DNA of 64,000 nt from Variovorax paradoxus B4. GTDB lineage: Bacteria > Pseudomonadota > Gammaproteobacteria > Burkholderiales > Burkholderiaceae_C. Made by a program: the position numbers and the translations under genes. The stretch covers positions 1,736,001-1,800,000 of the forward strand of contig NC_022247.1 of the NCBI RefSeq assembly GCF_000463015.1, given 5' to 3'. A model generated the notes under the pieces. That model made no database searches. It was not told the origin of the DNA and worked only from the letters and a program-made list of their open reading frames with translations. Position 1 is the stretch's first letter, and the number at the start of each line of letters is the position of its first letter. Below are positions 16,145 to 25,942 of this stretch, piece after piece.

Positions 16145-16569
16145 GACACCGCACATCCGGGGCGACCACTGTCGAGTTTGCGCTGGGCCTGCTCGTTTTC
16201 CTCATGCTGGTCCTGGGCATCGTGGACTTTGCGCGCATGCTGTTCACCTGGAATGCGGCCAGCGAGGCCACGCGCGCCGGCGCGCGCTACGCGGTGGTGT
16301 GCGACGACACCGGCCAGCAGGCGCTGGTGCTTGCCCGCATGCAGGCCTTGCTGCCGCAGATCACCGCGGTGAGCGTGGCCTGGACGCCGGCGGGCTGCAC
16401 GGCCGCCACCTGCCAAGGCGTCACGGTGGGCATCACCGGGCTCAACTACCAATGGATTTCGCCCATCGTCGGGGCGACGGCGCCGCTGATCCCGATGCCG
16501 ACTTTTTCCGCCTTCCTGCCGCGAGAAGTCATGCGGCAGGACCCCCACAGCCCGACCATCTGCTCGTAG
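16141..16569 (+). CDS. tadF: TadE/TadF-like pseudopilin
   Basis: A 142-residue protein. The N-terminus RHRTSGATTVEFALGLLVF has the same Gly-x4-Glu pattern as pseudopilins, with Phe after Glu, followed by a hydrophobic helix and VDFARMLFTWNAASEATRAG, which is characteristic of TadE domain proteins. Two Cys lie near CTAATC. It overlaps the preceding gene by 4 bp (ATGA). Whether it is strictly TadE or TadF cannot be settled by eye; together the two probably form the minor pseudopilin pair. Confidence 0.85.
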   Translation: MRHRTSGATTVEFALGLLVFLMLVLGIVDFARMLFTWNAASEATRAGARYAVVCDDTGQQALVLARMQALLPQITAVSVAWTPAGCTAATCQGVTVGITGLNYQWISPIVGATAPLIPMPTFSAFLPREVMRQDPHSPTICS

Positions 16570-16588
16570 AGACGAAACGGAACCCGCC

Positions 16589-17740
16589 ATGAAGATCTCC
16601 ATCATCTCCCCCAATCTCGGCCATCTGCAGGACATGCGCAAGGTGCTGGAGGCCCGCTCCCACGTGGTCTCGCCGTTCGAAGGAGGCAAGAGCCGCATGC
16701 AATGGGTGGTCGAGCGATCGGCGCCCGAGCTGCTGCTGGTGGACGGCATGTGCTGCGATCCCCAGGAACTGGCGATGGTGGAGCAGCTCACGATGCGCCA
16801 TCCCGCCATCGCGGTGGTGCTGCTGTGCGCCATGCAGACGCCCGAGTTCCTGATTCTTGCCATGCGTTCGGGCGTACGCGAAGTGCTGCCTTCGCCGCCC
16901 GAGCCCGCGGCGCTCGAGGCGGCCGTGGAGCGCATCGCGCTCAAGATGGCGGGGGCGCAGACGCGCGAGCCGGGGCAGGTGGTCGCGTTCATGCCGTGCA
17001 AGGGCGGCAGCGGTGCCACCTTTCTGGCGACCAACATCGGGCATCAGCTCTCCACGCGGCGCTCGGTGCTGCTGATCGACCTGAACCTGCAGTTTGGCGA
17101 TGCCCTTTCCTATGTGAGCGACCTGCGGCCCACCTCCACGGTGGCCGACGTGGCCCGCGACATCGGCCGGCTCGATGCCTCGCTGCTTGCCGCCAGCGCG
17201 GTGAAGGTGGCGCCGGGATTCAGCATTCTTGCCGCTCCAGAGGACCTCTCGCGGGCCCTGGAGGTCAAGGCCGAGCACATCGATGCGATCCTTCAAGTGG
17301 CCGCGGCCCAGTACGACTTCGTGCTGTTCGACCTGGGCCTGCGCATTGATCCGCTCACCATCCGCGTGCTGGACCGCGCGGATCGCATTTTTCCGGTGCT
17401 CCAGCCCAGCCTGCCGCACATCCGCAATGTGACGCGCCTCATGCAGGTGTTCAAGTCGCTGGGCTATCCGGCCGGCAAGGTCGAACTGCTGGTCAACCGC
17501 AGTGCCGTTGGCGGAGAGATCGGGTTGTCCGAGATGCGCCGCTCGCTGGGCGGGGCCACGCTGGTCAGCGTGCCCGACGGCGGCAAGGACGTGGACGCCT
17601 CGATCAACCGCGGCGTGCCCCTGGCGGAGATGTCGCGGGGCAGCGCGCTCTGCAAGCGGCTCGAGGAGATCTCCCAAACGCTCAGTCCACGCCCGAAGGA
17701 AGCACCGGGCTTCATCGGCCGGCTCTTTCGCCGCGCCTGA
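16589..17740 (+). CDS. tadZ: TadZ/CpaE-family pilus localisation ATPase
   Basis: A 383-residue protein of the MinD/ParA superfamily. Residues 1-125 form an atypical receiver-like domain; the ATPase follows with a deviant Walker A, KGGSGAT at 138-144, where the signature Lys is kept but the usual second Lys is Ala, as in the atypical P-loops of several TadZ proteins. LLIDLNLQFGD is the switch region. TadZ places the secretion complex at the cell pole. The gene stands between the pseudopilin genes and tadA. Confidence 0.9.
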   Translation: MKISIISPNLGHLQDMRKVLEARSHVVSPFEGGKSRMQWVVERSAPELLLVDGMCCDPQELAMVEQLTMRHPAIAVVLLCAMQTPEFLILAMRSGVREVLPSPPEPAALEAAVERIALKMAGAQTREPGQVVAFMPCKGGSGATFLATNIGHQLSTRRSVLLIDLNLQFGDALSYVSDLRPTSTVADVARDIGRLDASLLAASAVKVAPGFSILAAPEDLSRALEVKAEHIDAILQVAAAQYDFVLFDLGLRIDPLTIRVLDRADRIFPVLQPSLPHIRNVTRLMQVFKSLGYPAGKVELLVNRSAVGGEIGLSEMRRSLGGATLVSVPDGGKDVDASINRGVPLAEMSRGSALCKRLEEISQTLSPRPKEAPGFIGRLFRRA

Positions 17741-17794
17741 TTCCCGCGTTGCACCCCTACGAATCTTCTTCTTCCAACAGCAAGGCAGGTCCAC

Positions 17795-19168
17795 ATGTCA
17801 TTCAGAGAACAGCTCAATGCGATCGAAGCCGAGCCGGTTGCGCGCTCGCCGGCGCCGCCCTTGGCCGATGCAGCGCTTTCATCCTTTGCCTCGGACTCCT
17901 ACAAGCTCCTGAAGGAGCGGATGCACCTGAAGCTGCTGGACCGCTTCGACCTGGCGGTGCTTGAAACCCTGAAGCCCGAGGTGCTGCGCCATGAGATCTC
18001 CACCATGGTCACGCGGCTGCTGCAGGAAGAGCCCGAGGCGCTGAACGACATCGAGCGGCGCACGCTGATCCGCGACATCCAGCACGAAATGCTCGGCTTC
18101 GGGCCGATCGAGCTGCTGATGGCCGACCCGACGGTGTCCGACATCCTGGTCAACTCGCATGACCAGATCTATGTCGAGCGCAAGGGCCGCCTGGAGCTGA
18201 CGGACGTCAGTTTCACCGACGAGAAGCACCTGCTGCGCATCATCGACAAGATCGTCTCGCTGGTGGGGCGGCGCATCGACGAGTCCAGCCCCATGGTCGA
18301 TGCCCGGTTGCCGGACGGATCGCGCGTCAATGCGGTGATCGCGCCGGTGGCGCTGGACGGCCCGATGATGTCGATTCGCCGCTTCGCGAAGATTCCGCTG
18401 AAGATGGAAAACCTGGTGAACGACCTCAAGACGCTGACGCCGCAGATGGGGCTGATGCTCGAAGGGCTGGCCAGCGCGAAGATCAACATGCTGATCTCCG
18501 GCGGCACCGGCGCCGGCAAGACGACGCTGCTGAACATTCTCTCCGGCTTCATTCCCGCCACCGAACGCATCATCACCATCGAGGACGCGGCCGAGCTCCA
18601 GCTCCAGCAGCCGCACGTGGCCCGCATGGAAACCCGGCCGATGAACATCGAAGGCAAGGGCGAGATCACGCAGCGCGCGCTGGTGCGAAACGCACTGCGC
18701 ATGCGGCCCGACCGCATCGTGATTGGCGAGGTGCGCGGCGCCGAGGCGGTCGACATGCTGCAGGCGATGAACACCGGCCACGAAGGCTCGCTGACCACCA
18801 TCCACGCGAACAGCCCGCGCGATGCGCTGGCGCGGCTGGAGAACATGATCAGCATGGCCAACCTGAACCTTCCGCATCATTCCGTGCGCCAGCAGATCGC
18901 ATCGGCCATCACCGTCGTGATCCAGGTCCTGCGTCTGGTCGATGGACGGCGCAAGGTCACCAGCATCCAGGAAATTACCGGCATGGAAGGCGAGGTGGTC
19001 ACGATGCAGGAGATCTTCGCGTTCCGCCAGACCGGCATGGGCCCCGATGGCCGGGTGCGCGGGTACTTCCATGCCACGGGCGTCCGGCCGAAATTCGTCG
19101 AGCGCCTGCACGCCTTCGGCGTGGTGCTGCCCGACACCATGTTCGATCCCGACAAGCACTACGAATAG
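17795..19168 (+). CDS. tadA: Tad pilus assembly ATPase TadA/CpaF
   Basis: A 457-residue member of the type II/IV secretion ATPase family (VirB11/CpaF branch). Walker A GGTGAGKT is at 236-243, the Asp box around [10 protein letters not shown], Walker [13 protein letters not shown], and the His box with [20 protein letters not shown]. It is the cytosolic motor that drives Flp pilus extension, and probably retraction. The N-terminal 100 residues contain the usual helical domain. The neighbours tadB and tadC encode its inner-membrane platform. Confidence 0.95.
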   Translation: MSFREQLNAIEAEPVARSPAPPLADAALSSFASDSYKLLKERMHLKLLDRFDLAVLETLKPEVLRHEISTMVTRLLQEEPEALNDIERRTLIRDIQHEMLGFGPIELLMADPTVSDILVNSHDQIYVERKGRLELTDVSFTDEKHLLRIIDKIVSLVGRRIDESSPMVDARLPDGSRVNAVIAPVALDGPMMSIRRFAKIPLKMENLVNDLKTLTPQMGLMLEGLASAKINMLISGGTGAGKTTLLNILSGFIPATERIITIEDAAELQLQQPHVARMETRPMNIEGKGEITQRALVRNALRMRPDRIVIGEVRGAEAVDMLQAMNTGHEGSLTTIHANSPRDALARLENMISMANLNLPHHSVRQQIASAITVVIQVLRLVDGRRKVTSIQEITGMEGEVVTMQEIFAFRQTGMGPDGRVRGYFHATGVRPKFVERLHAFGVVLPDTMFDPDKHYE

Positions 19169-19177
19169 GAGGCCATC

Positions 19178-20170
19178 ATGTTCGACAATCTGGTTGGCGA
19201 CACGCTCATTACGCTGTCGGTGTTGGTCTTCGTGACGGTGCTGATGGTGATCGAGGGCCTGTACATGCTGTGGCGTTCCTACCGGGGCCCCGAGGCGCAG
19301 AAGATCGGCAAGCGGCTGCAGGCGCTGTCCGCCGCCACCGACCGCATCGCGCAGGCACGGCTGGTGAAGGACCGTGTGCTCAGCGATGCGCCGTGGCTGC
19401 AGCGCGTTCTGCTGAAGCTCCCGCGAGCCCATGGCCTGGATCGCTTCATTCTTCAGGCCGGGCTGGAGTGGACGGTGTCCCACGTGCTGCTGGCCTGCGC
19501 GCTGTCCGGTGTGCTTGCCTTCTTCGCGATGGTGTCGCTTGCGAACCAGCCCGCGTGGATTGCCTTGCTGGCAGGCGTTGCCGGCGCCGCGGTGCCACTG
19601 CTCTACCTGAATCATCGGCGCAGCCGCCGCCTGGCGCATCTGGAGCGGCAGTTGCCGGACGCGCTGGACCTGGTGACACGTGCACTGCGCGCGGGGCATT
19701 CGTTCGCCAGCAGCGTGCAGATGATCGGCGAGGAAATGCCGGATCCCGTTGCCAGCGAGTTCCGCATGGTGGCCGACGAGGTCAACTTCGGGGTCTCGCT
19801 GCAGCAGGCGCTCACGAACCTGAGCGAACGCGTGCCGCTCACCGACCTGCGCTACTTCGTGGTCTCGGTGCTGATCCAGCGCGACTCCGGCGGCAACCTG
19901 ACCGAGGTGCTCGGCAACCTGAGCCGGCTCATTCGCGACCGGCTCAAGCTGCTGGCACGGGTGCGGGTGCTGTCGTCGGAAGGGCGGCTGTCGGCCTGGA
20001 TTCTGGGCCTGATGCCTTTTGCGTTGGCGGCACTCATGAACATCTTCAATTCGGAGTTCATGTCGCCGCTGTGGACCGATCCGATAGGGCAGACGGTCGT
20101 CAAGTACATGCTGGCCCTGATGGTGGTCGGCGTGGTGATTCTGCGCAAGATCGTGAAGATTCGTGTCTGA
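19178..20170 (+). CDS. tadB: Tad pilus inner-membrane platform protein TadB
   Basis: A 330-residue membrane protein with an N-terminal helix (about 8-30), two central helices (about 95-145), the T2SSF domain (RQLPDALDLVTRALRAGHSF, and LTDLRYFVVSVLIQRDSGGN) and C-terminal helices. It is a GspF-like platform component that couples the TadA motor to pilin assembly. AGGAGG lies just before ATG 19178, nine bases after the tadA stop. Confidence 0.94.
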   Translation: MFDNLVGDTLITLSVLVFVTVLMVIEGLYMLWRSYRGPEAQKIGKRLQALSAATDRIAQARLVKDRVLSDAPWLQRVLLKLPRAHGLDRFILQAGLEWTVSHVLLACALSGVLAFFAMVSLANQPAWIALLAGVAGAAVPLLYLNHRRSRRLAHLERQLPDALDLVTRALRAGHSFASSVQMIGEEMPDPVASEFRMVADEVNFGVSLQQALTNLSERVPLTDLRYFVVSVLIQRDSGGNLTEVLGNLSRLIRDRLKLLARVRVLSSEGRLSAWILGLMPFALAALMNIFNSEFMSPLWTDPIGQTVVKYMLALMVVGVVILRKIVKIRV

Positions 20171-20182
20171 AGGAGAAATGCC

Positions 20183-21091
20183 ATGCTGCTTCCCATCCTC
20201 GTGTTCGTTACCGTGTCCCTCGCCATCGGCGGATTCGCGGTCTGGATGCTGCCCACGCGCACCGAGCAGCGCCTGCGGGCGGTAGCGCCTTCATCTGGCA
20301 AGTCGGCTTGGGCCGAGACCGCCGTCAAGGTCGTCGGCCCCTTCGCCCAGCTGTCATCGCCCACGGGCGACGGCGAGACCTCACCGCTGCGCTTGAAGTT
20401 CCTGAACGCAGGCATCCGCCACCCGGATGCGAGCCTTCTCTACTTCGGCCTGAAGACGTTGCTGCCCCTCGGCCTTGCCGGCCTGGTCTTTGTGGCGATG
20501 CGCGCGGCAGGGGCGGGCGACGGGCTCACGACCCTGCTGTGGCTGGCGGTTGCGGCGCTGTTCGGCTGCTATCTGCCCAACATCGTGCTGCGCGTGATGA
20601 TCAAGGGGCGCCAACGCGAGATCTTCGAGAACTTTCCCGATGCCGCCGACCTGATGCTGGTGTGCGTCGAGGCGGGCCTTGGGCTCGATGCCGCGCTGGT
20701 CAAGGTCACCGAGGAGATCCGCGTCAAGAGCGTGGCCCTGGCGCAGGAACTGCACTGGACCAATCTTGAGATGCGCGCGGGCGGCACGCGCGAGAAGTCG
20801 CTGCACAACCTCGCGCTGCGCACGGGCGTGGAGGAAATCGGAACCTTCGCCACCATGCTGACCCAGGCCGACCGGTTCGGCACCAGCATCGGCGAATCGC
20901 TGCGCGTTTTCTCGGACGACCTGCGCCACAAGCGCCAGGTTCGCGCGGAAGAGTTGGCCGCCAAGGTGCCGACCAAGATGCTGCTGCCGCTGGTGCTGTG
21001 CATCTTCCCGGCCATCTCGCTGGTCATTCTTGCGCCGGCGGCCATCCGCGTGGTTCGCATCATCGGGCCGATGCTCGGCGGCGGGCATTGA
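20183..21091 (+). CDS. tadC: Tad pilus inner-membrane platform protein TadC
   Basis: A 302-residue T2SSF protein, the partner of TadB. It has an N-terminal helix, two helices at about 90-145, the domain core with NFPDAADLMLVCVEAGLGLD and GTFATMLTQADRFGTSIGESL, and a C-terminal membrane segment (LPLVLCIFPAISLVILAPAA). It begins 12 bp after tadB and is the last gene of the Tad cluster; a response regulator gene converges 15 bp downstream. No TadD-like TPR protein gene is seen in the cluster. Confidence 0.94.
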   Translation: MLLPILVFVTVSLAIGGFAVWMLPTRTEQRLRAVAPSSGKSAWAETAVKVVGPFAQLSSPTGDGETSPLRLKFLNAGIRHPDASLLYFGLKTLLPLGLAGLVFVAMRAAGAGDGLTTLLWLAVAALFGCYLPNIVLRVMIKGRQREIFENFPDAADLMLVCVEAGLGLDAALVKVTEEIRVKSVALAQELHWTNLEMRAGGTREKSLHNLALRTGVEEIGTFATMLTQADRFGTSIGESLRVFSDDLRHKRQVRAEELAAKVPTKMLLPLVLCIFPAISLVILAPAAIRVVRIIGPMLGGGH

Positions 21092-21106
21092 GCCCGGCGC
21101 CCGCGC

Positions 21107-21796
21107 TCAATGGGGCGCGGCGTCGAGCTGATGCTTGATGGCGTAGATGTAGAGTTCGAGCCGATTGGCCACGTCGAGCTTCTGGTAGATCGACGTGAGG
21201 TGATTGCGGAAGGTGTGCTCGGTCACGAACAGCCGCGCGGCGAGCGTCTTGTTGGCGGCGCCGCTGCCTTCCACGACGGCGCGGATGATCTGCCGTTCCT
21301 TCTGCGTGAGGCTCGCGATCTTGGCCGCTTCGGGGTCGGCCTTCGCCGGCTTCTTTTGCGAAGTCAGTTCGGAGAACACGCGGCCCATGGCCTGCGCGTC
21401 GATGCACAGCTCGCCGTTGTGGACGCGCGAGATCGCATCGAGCACCTGCTCCGCGGAAGCGTCCTTGCACAACACGCCTCTTGCGCCGCGCAGCACGGCG
21501 AGGTCCAGCGTCTGCTGGCTGCGTTCCGCCGTGAGGATGAGCGCGCGCGAGACGTCGTTCGACAGCAGCTTCGGAAGTATGTCGAGGGAGCATCGGCCTC
21601 CCAGGTCCAGATCGAGCAGGATGACATCGGGCACGACGTGCTCGGTCTGTTCCAGGGCCTGCTCGCAGCAGTTGGCGGTGGCGACGACCTTCATGCGCGG
21701 CTGCTCGCCGTCGATCAGTCTCGACAGGCCCCACAGCATGGTCTGGTGATCGTCTACGAGCATGACGCCGATGGGGTGCGTGGCTGTGGATTGCAT
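21107..21796 (-). CDS. NarL/FixJ-type response regulator
   Basis: A 229-residue regulator. The receiver domain (about 8-125) has acidic Asp15/Asp16, phospho-acceptor Asp62 in VILLDLDL and a Ser/Thr region LILTAERS. The C-terminal LuxR-type HTH (about 160-225) includes LTQKERQIIRAVVEG and NKTLAARLFVTEHTFRNHL. It lies 18 bp after the sensor kinase gene and converges with tadC, which suggests that the pair controls pilus or surface-related genes. That link is by position only. Confidence 0.9.
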   Translation of the reverse strand: MQSTATHPIGVMLVDDHQTMLWGLSRLIDGEQPRMKVVATANCCEQALEQTEHVVPDVILLDLDLGGRCSLDILPKLLSNDVSRALILTAERSQQTLDLAVLRGARGVLCKDASAEQVLDAISRVHNGELCIDAQAMGRVFSELTSQKKPAKADPEAAKIASLTQKERQIIRAVVEGSGAANKTLAARLFVTEHTFRNHLTSIYQKLDVANRLELYIYAIKHQLDAAPH

Positions 21797-21814
21797 GTTG
21801 ACACCTTCGCCTTC

Positions 21815-23503
21815 TTAGATGGGTATTTCGATCAGTACTGCCGTGGCGCCGCCCGCACCCTGGCTGACCTGCGCGCTTCCGCCCAGGGCGGCTGCGCGTT
21901 CGCTGATGGAACGTGGGCGGAAATCCGTGAAGTCCATGCCGCAGGACTCGTTTTCGATCCGGATCTGCAGCCCGCCGTCCGTGCAGCCGATGTGGATGCG
22001 GCCGCGGTGCGCATGGGTGTGCTTGCAGATGTTGTTGAGTCCTTCGCGCACCAGCTGGAGCACTTCGGCCGTCATGCGGTCGTCGAGGTGGACATCGCCA
22101 TCGACCAGGATCTCCATGTCGATGCCGTAGAGCGTCTTGATGCGCGCAGCCTGGCGGTGCAGGTGCGGAAGAATGAACTCGCAGTGGCTTTCCCCGCCAT
22201 GCTTGACGACGCCCGCATAGTGGCGCAGGTCGGCCACCACGCTCTCTGCCATGCTGGCCAGCTTGTCCAGGTCATCGACCAGCGGATTGTCGGCGCCCGC
22301 CTTCTTGCGCAGCGCGCTCAGCCCCAGCTTCAGGCCGATGTAGGGCTGGATCGCGGTGTCGTGCAGATCCAGCGAGATTTTCAGGCGCTCCTTCGAGGCG
22401 GCCTCCGAGGCCATCCGGTCGAGCACCCCGATCGTCTCGATCACCGGAAAGACCTGGCCCATCATGTGCGCCAGGAACAGCGCATCCGATTTGCGGAACA
22501 GCCCCTCGCTGGACGACACGTAGATCCGCCCCTCTCCCTGGCGCATTGGCAGCGGGGCGCTGATGAAGGAGCGCGCCTCCAGCATGGCGGCAACCGCGGT
22601 GCTGCGCCGCAGGCCGGGCTCGTCCTGTGCGTACCAGCGGCGCAGGCGAAGGTCGAAGGCATGGCCCTGCACGCACAGCCGGTTCAGCGGCCAGGGCAGG
22701 CGATTGCGCAGCACGATGTGCCCGGGGTTCAGTGCCATCAGCGGCGAATCGAAGGCATCGCCGATCGTCTCGACGTCGACCGCCTCGCCCACATGGCTTT
22801 GCCTGAGGGTGCGCATGACCCAGCTGCTGGTTGCCGTGTCGCGCGTCAGGAGAACGCAGTGGCTTGCCTTGTAGAACGCCAGCGTCTTTTCCAGGGTGCT
22901 GGCGATCGTGCGGGCGACGCCGAACCTGGGATTCGACAGCCGGCTTACCTGGCTCAGGAGCGAAAGGCGCCGCCTCAGCTCGACTTTCGATCCGCCCCAG
23001 TGCCCGATCATGTGCCCCAGCGCCAGCAGGAAGGTGGTGCGCATCAGCAGCTGTGGCGTGTCGCTTGCGATGCTCGTGCCCAGGCCGCACACGGCCAACG
23101 AGGCTACCGAGGCCATGGTTACCCGGGCGCCTTCCTCGTATCCCCATCGGAAGGACGAGGTGAGGATGGCGAAGAAGTAGAAGAGGAAATAGAGGCTTCC
23201 GATGCCGCCGGTCGCGAAGACGATCAGCGTGAACCACAGCACGTCGAACCAATGGATGGCCTTGCCCTGGAAATAGGGTTGGCCTTTTCGTGTGCAGATG
23301 TACACGCCCAGGCTGTAGAGCGCATAGCAGGAAAACGCGAGCCAGACGGCGCTGCCTACCCGTTGCTGTGGGTCGCGAAGGTCAACCGCGACCGCCAGCA
23401 GCGCGGACACCGCCAGCACCAGCCGCATCCGCGACACCATGAGCGCATCGGCGGTGAGGCTGGAGTCGGTCCCGTAATCCGGGTCGATGGAGTTGGCTTG
23501 CAT
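21815..23503 (-). CDS. Membrane sensor histidine kinase (HisKA_3 / NarX-like)
   Basis: A 562-residue kinase. Five or six membrane helices fill residues about 25-175 (SALLAVAVDL, FSCYALYSLGVYI, VLWFTLIVFATGG, YFLFYFFAIL, LLALGHMIG). A GAF-like segment follows (about 200-345), then the HisKA_3 dimerisation helix with His381 in SLDLHDTAIQP, and an HATPase domain with VREGLNNICKHTHAHRG. The polytopic input domain suggests sensing within or near the membrane. It is the first gene of a two-gene operon with the response regulator. No strong ribosome site precedes the ATG. Confidence 0.9.
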   Translation of the reverse strand: MQANSIDPDYGTDSSLTADALMVSRMRLVLAVSALLAVAVDLRDPQQRVGSAVWLAFSCYALYSLGVYICTRKGQPYFQGKAIHWFDVLWFTLIVFATGGIGSLYFLFYFFAILTSSFRWGYEEGARVTMASVASLAVCGLGTSIASDTPQLLMRTTFLLALGHMIGHWGGSKVELRRRLSLLSQVSRLSNPRFGVARTIASTLEKTLAFYKASHCVLLTRDTATSSWVMRTLRQSHVGEAVDVETIGDAFDSPLMALNPGHIVLRNRLPWPLNRLCVQGHAFDLRLRRWYAQDEPGLRRSTAVAAMLEARSFISAPLPMRQGEGRIYVSSSEGLFRKSDALFLAHMMGQVFPVIETIGVLDRMASEAASKERLKISLDLHDTAIQPYIGLKLGLSALRKKAGADNPLVDDLDKLASMAESVVADLRHYAGVVKHGGESHCEFILPHLHRQAARIKTLYGIDMEILVDGDVHLDDRMTAEVLQLVREGLNNICKHTHAHRGRIHIGCTDGGLQIRIENESCGMDFTDFRPRSISERAAALGGSAQVSQGAGGATAVLIEIPI

Positions 23504-23787
23504 GGCGTTTTTTCAAGTGCAAAGAGCGGCTCATGCCCTGTCAGCCAACCACGACAAGGTGCCCATGCCCCTGGGAGGGAAGCTTTGAGAAGTAACACCT
23601 TGGTTCACTTTTGCACCAAATTTAATATCTGCGAGGATTTCACATTACTACTTTCGTAGTCGAAAGCAATACTTTTCGGTTAACCCCGTTTGCAATGTGT
23701 ACTTTTGTTACCGAATGAAGCAAATTGCGACATCCCGGCTGGCGGATGCATCGCGGGCCGAAAGTGCCCAGGGGCTAGGCAAAGAAA
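23504..23787. other. AT-rich gene-free region upstream of the sensor kinase
   Basis: No gene is seen here. The segment is clearly AT-richer than its surroundings. It contains the inverted repeat ACTAC-TTTC-GTAGT (23647-23660), a neighbouring inverted repeat CGAAA (23661-23665) and TTTCG (23674-23678), and three spaced TACTTTY words (near 23650, 23670 and 23700). It probably holds the promoter and control sites of the sensor kinase operon; no -35/-10 pair stands out. Confidence 0.4.
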
Positions 23788-23813
23788 AAGGGCTCGGAAA
23801 AATCCGAGCCCTT
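23788..23813 (-). terminator. Terminator of tRNA-Ala
   Basis: 9 bp stem GGGCTCGGA (23790-23798) and TCCGAGCCC (23803-23811), AAAA loop. On the minus strand the second arm is followed by a T-rich run, so it ends the minus-strand tRNA transcript. Confidence 0.85.
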
Positions 23814-23822
23814 CTGATGGGA

Positions 23823-23898
<76 letters not shown>

Positions 23899-23992
23899 AA
23901 CGCAAGCTGGATTTTAACCGGAACAGGCCCGGGAACGCATGGCCCGCATGCCAAGATACGCGCTTCGAAAAAAGAAGGAAAGCACAACCCGC

Positions 23993-24859
23993 ATGGCCTC
24001 GTACGAGCCCGCCTGGCTGGAAGGCATGTACAACAATCTTGCGCGCGTGAAGGATCACCCGGCGTACTTCGCCCGCTGGGGCCGCGACTCGCAAGCCGTG
24101 CGCGAAACCTTGCCCGGCCGGATCGACGTGCCCTATGGCCGGGGCGTGAACGAGACGCTCGACATCTTTCCGGCACCCGTGCCCGGCGCACCGGTGCTGG
24201 TGTTCATTCACGGCGGCTACTGGCGCGCGATGGACAAGCGGGACCATTCGTTCATTGCGCCCGCGTTCAACGACCGCGGCGTGTGCGTGGTGATGCCCAA
24301 CTACGCACTGTGCCCCGGAACGGCGGAGGAACCCGTCACCGTGCCCGGCATCGTCATGCAGATGGTGCGCGCGCTCGAGTGGACCTGGCGCAATGCCGCG
24401 AGCTTTGGCGCGGACCCTTCGCGCATCACCGTGGCGGGCCATTCGGCCGGCGGCCACATGGCGGCCGCGCTGCTGGCCTGCAACTGGAAGGCAGTCTCGC
24501 CGGACCTGCCGGCGCAGCTGGTGCGCAATGCGCTGTCGATCTCGGGCCTTTACGACCTTCGGCCGCTGCAGCGCACGCCGTTCCTGGAGAACGTGCTGAA
24601 GCTCGGCGATGCGGATGCGCTGCGCGCCAGCCCGGCGCTGTGGCCGGCCCCCGCGCGCGGCCAGCTGCATGCGCTGGTGGGCGCCGACGAAAGCGAGGAA
24701 TTCATCCGCCATAACGCGCTGATCCGCGAGGCCTGGGGCCGCAACGCCGTGCCCGTGTGCGAATCGCTGCCGGGGCTGAACCACTTCAGCATCGTCGATG
24801 CGCTGGCGGACCCGGCCCACAGGCTGCACCGCGACGCGGTGCAGCTCCTGGAGGCCTAG
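23993..24859 (+). CDS. Alpha/beta hydrolase, arylformamidase/esterase-like
   Basis: A 288-residue alpha/beta hydrolase. The oxyanion-hole motif HGGYWR is at 73-78 and the nucleophile Ser151 in AGHSAGG; the catalytic His is probably in LNHFSIVDAL near the C-terminus. HGGYWR and the MYNN start are typical of kynurenine formamidase-like and carboxylesterase relatives. I took the ATG at 23993 rather than one 18 codons upstream because MASYEPAWLEGMYNN looks like the family N-terminus. No tryptophan-pathway genes are near, so the substrate is open. Confidence 0.85.
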   Translation: MASYEPAWLEGMYNNLARVKDHPAYFARWGRDSQAVRETLPGRIDVPYGRGVNETLDIFPAPVPGAPVLVFIHGGYWRAMDKRDHSFIAPAFNDRGVCVVMPNYALCPGTAEEPVTVPGIVMQMVRALEWTWRNAASFGADPSRITVAGHSAGGHMAAALLACNWKAVSPDLPAQLVRNALSISGLYDLRPLQRTPFLENVLKLGDADALRASPALWPAPARGQLHALVGADESEEFIRHNALIREAWGRNAVPVCESLPGLNHFSIVDALADPAHRLHRDAVQLLEA

Positions 24860-24870
24860 CAGGGCAGGGC

Positions 24871-25848
24871 TTACATCAGCAGGTGCTCGCCCGCGTTGTC
24901 GCCGCCGAGCGTGACGTAGTTGACCTTGCGGATGTCCATCAGCGAGCGGCCGCCCGCGTAGCTGATGGAGCTCTGCACGTCCTGCTCCATCTCGATCAGC
25001 GTGTCGGCCAGCTTGCCCTTGATGGGCTCGAGGATGCGCTTGCCCTCGACGTGCTTGTATTCGCCCTTGTTGAAGTCGCTGGCGGAGCCGTAGTACTCCT
25101 TGAAGAGCGCGCCGTCGACCTCCACGGTCCGGCCAGGCGATTCCTCGTGCCCCGCGAAGAGCGAACCGATCATCACCATCGAGGCGCCGAAGCGCACGCT
25201 CTTGGCGATGTCGCCATGGTCGCGAATGCCGCCGTCCGCGATGATCGGCTTGGTTGCCACGCGCGCACACCACTTGAGCGCGCTGAGCTGCCAGCCGCCG
25301 GTGCCGAAGCCGGTCTTGAGCTTGGTGATGCAGACCTTGCCCGGGCCAATGCCGACCTTGGTGGCGTCGGCGCCCCAGTTTTCCAGGTCGATCACGGCTT
25401 CGGGCGTGCCGATGTTGCCGGCGATCACGAAGGAGCCCGGCAGTTTCTGCTTCAGGTAGCCGATCATGTTCTTCACGCTGTCGGCATGGCCGTGCGCGAT
25501 GTCGATCGTGATGTATTCGGGCACCAGGCCCTCGGCCGCCAGCTGGTCGACCGTGTCGTAGTCGGGCTTCTTCACGCCCAGCGAAATCGAGGCGAACACG
25601 CCCTTGCCGTGCATCTGCTTGACGAACTTGACGTTGTCGAGATCGAAGCGGTGCATCACGTAGAAGTAGCCGTTCTGCGCCAGCCACAGGCAGATCGGCT
25701 CGTCGACCACCGTCTTCATGTTGGCCGGCACCACCGGCAGGCGGAAGCTGCGTGCGCCGAGCGTCACGCTGGCGTCGCACTCCGAGCGGCTTTCCACGCG
25801 GCACTTGCGCGGCAGCAGAAGGATGTTGTCGTAATCGAAAATTTGCAT
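24871..25848 (-). CDS. guaC: GMP reductase
   Basis: A 325-residue IMPDH/GMPR-family TIM barrel without CBS domains. Catalytic Cys173 lies in [13 protein letters not shown]; other family marks are [13 protein letters not shown] at the start, [16 protein letters not shown] and [15 protein letters not shown]. The length and N-terminus match the second GuaC type common in Firmicutes and many Betaproteobacteria. It converts GMP to IMP with NADPH in purine salvage. I used the start MQIF at 25848; the frame stays open upstream through the leader. A terminator-like hairpin and TATAAT lie 95-140 bp upstream. Confidence 0.93.
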   Translation of the reverse strand: MQIFDYDNILLLPRKCRVESRSECDASVTLGARSFRLPVVPANMKTVVDEPICLWLAQNGYFYVMHRFDLDNVKFVKQMHGKGVFASISLGVKKPDYDTVDQLAAEGLVPEYITIDIAHGHADSVKNMIGYLKQKLPGSFVIAGNIGTPEAVIDLENWGADATKVGIGPGKVCITKLKTGFGTGGWQLSALKWCARVATKPIIADGGIRDHGDIAKSVRFGASMVMIGSLFAGHEESPGRTVEVDGALFKEYYGSASDFNKGEYKHVEGKRILEPIKGKLADTLIEMEQDVQSSISYAGGRSLMDIRKVNYVTLGGDNAGEHLLM

Positions 25849-25942
25849 GAGAAACCAAGCTCCTGCGAAAGGTGCGCCGCGGAACGATTTCGGCGGCGTG
25901 GGCGCTTGGTCCCGGCCCGGTCGATTGGCGCCGTGCAGGCAC

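Noticed and set aside
21110..23659. Long plus-strand open frame opposite the kinase and response regulator
   Set aside because: Antisense shadow of two genes with clear receiver, HTH, HisKA and ATPase motifs.
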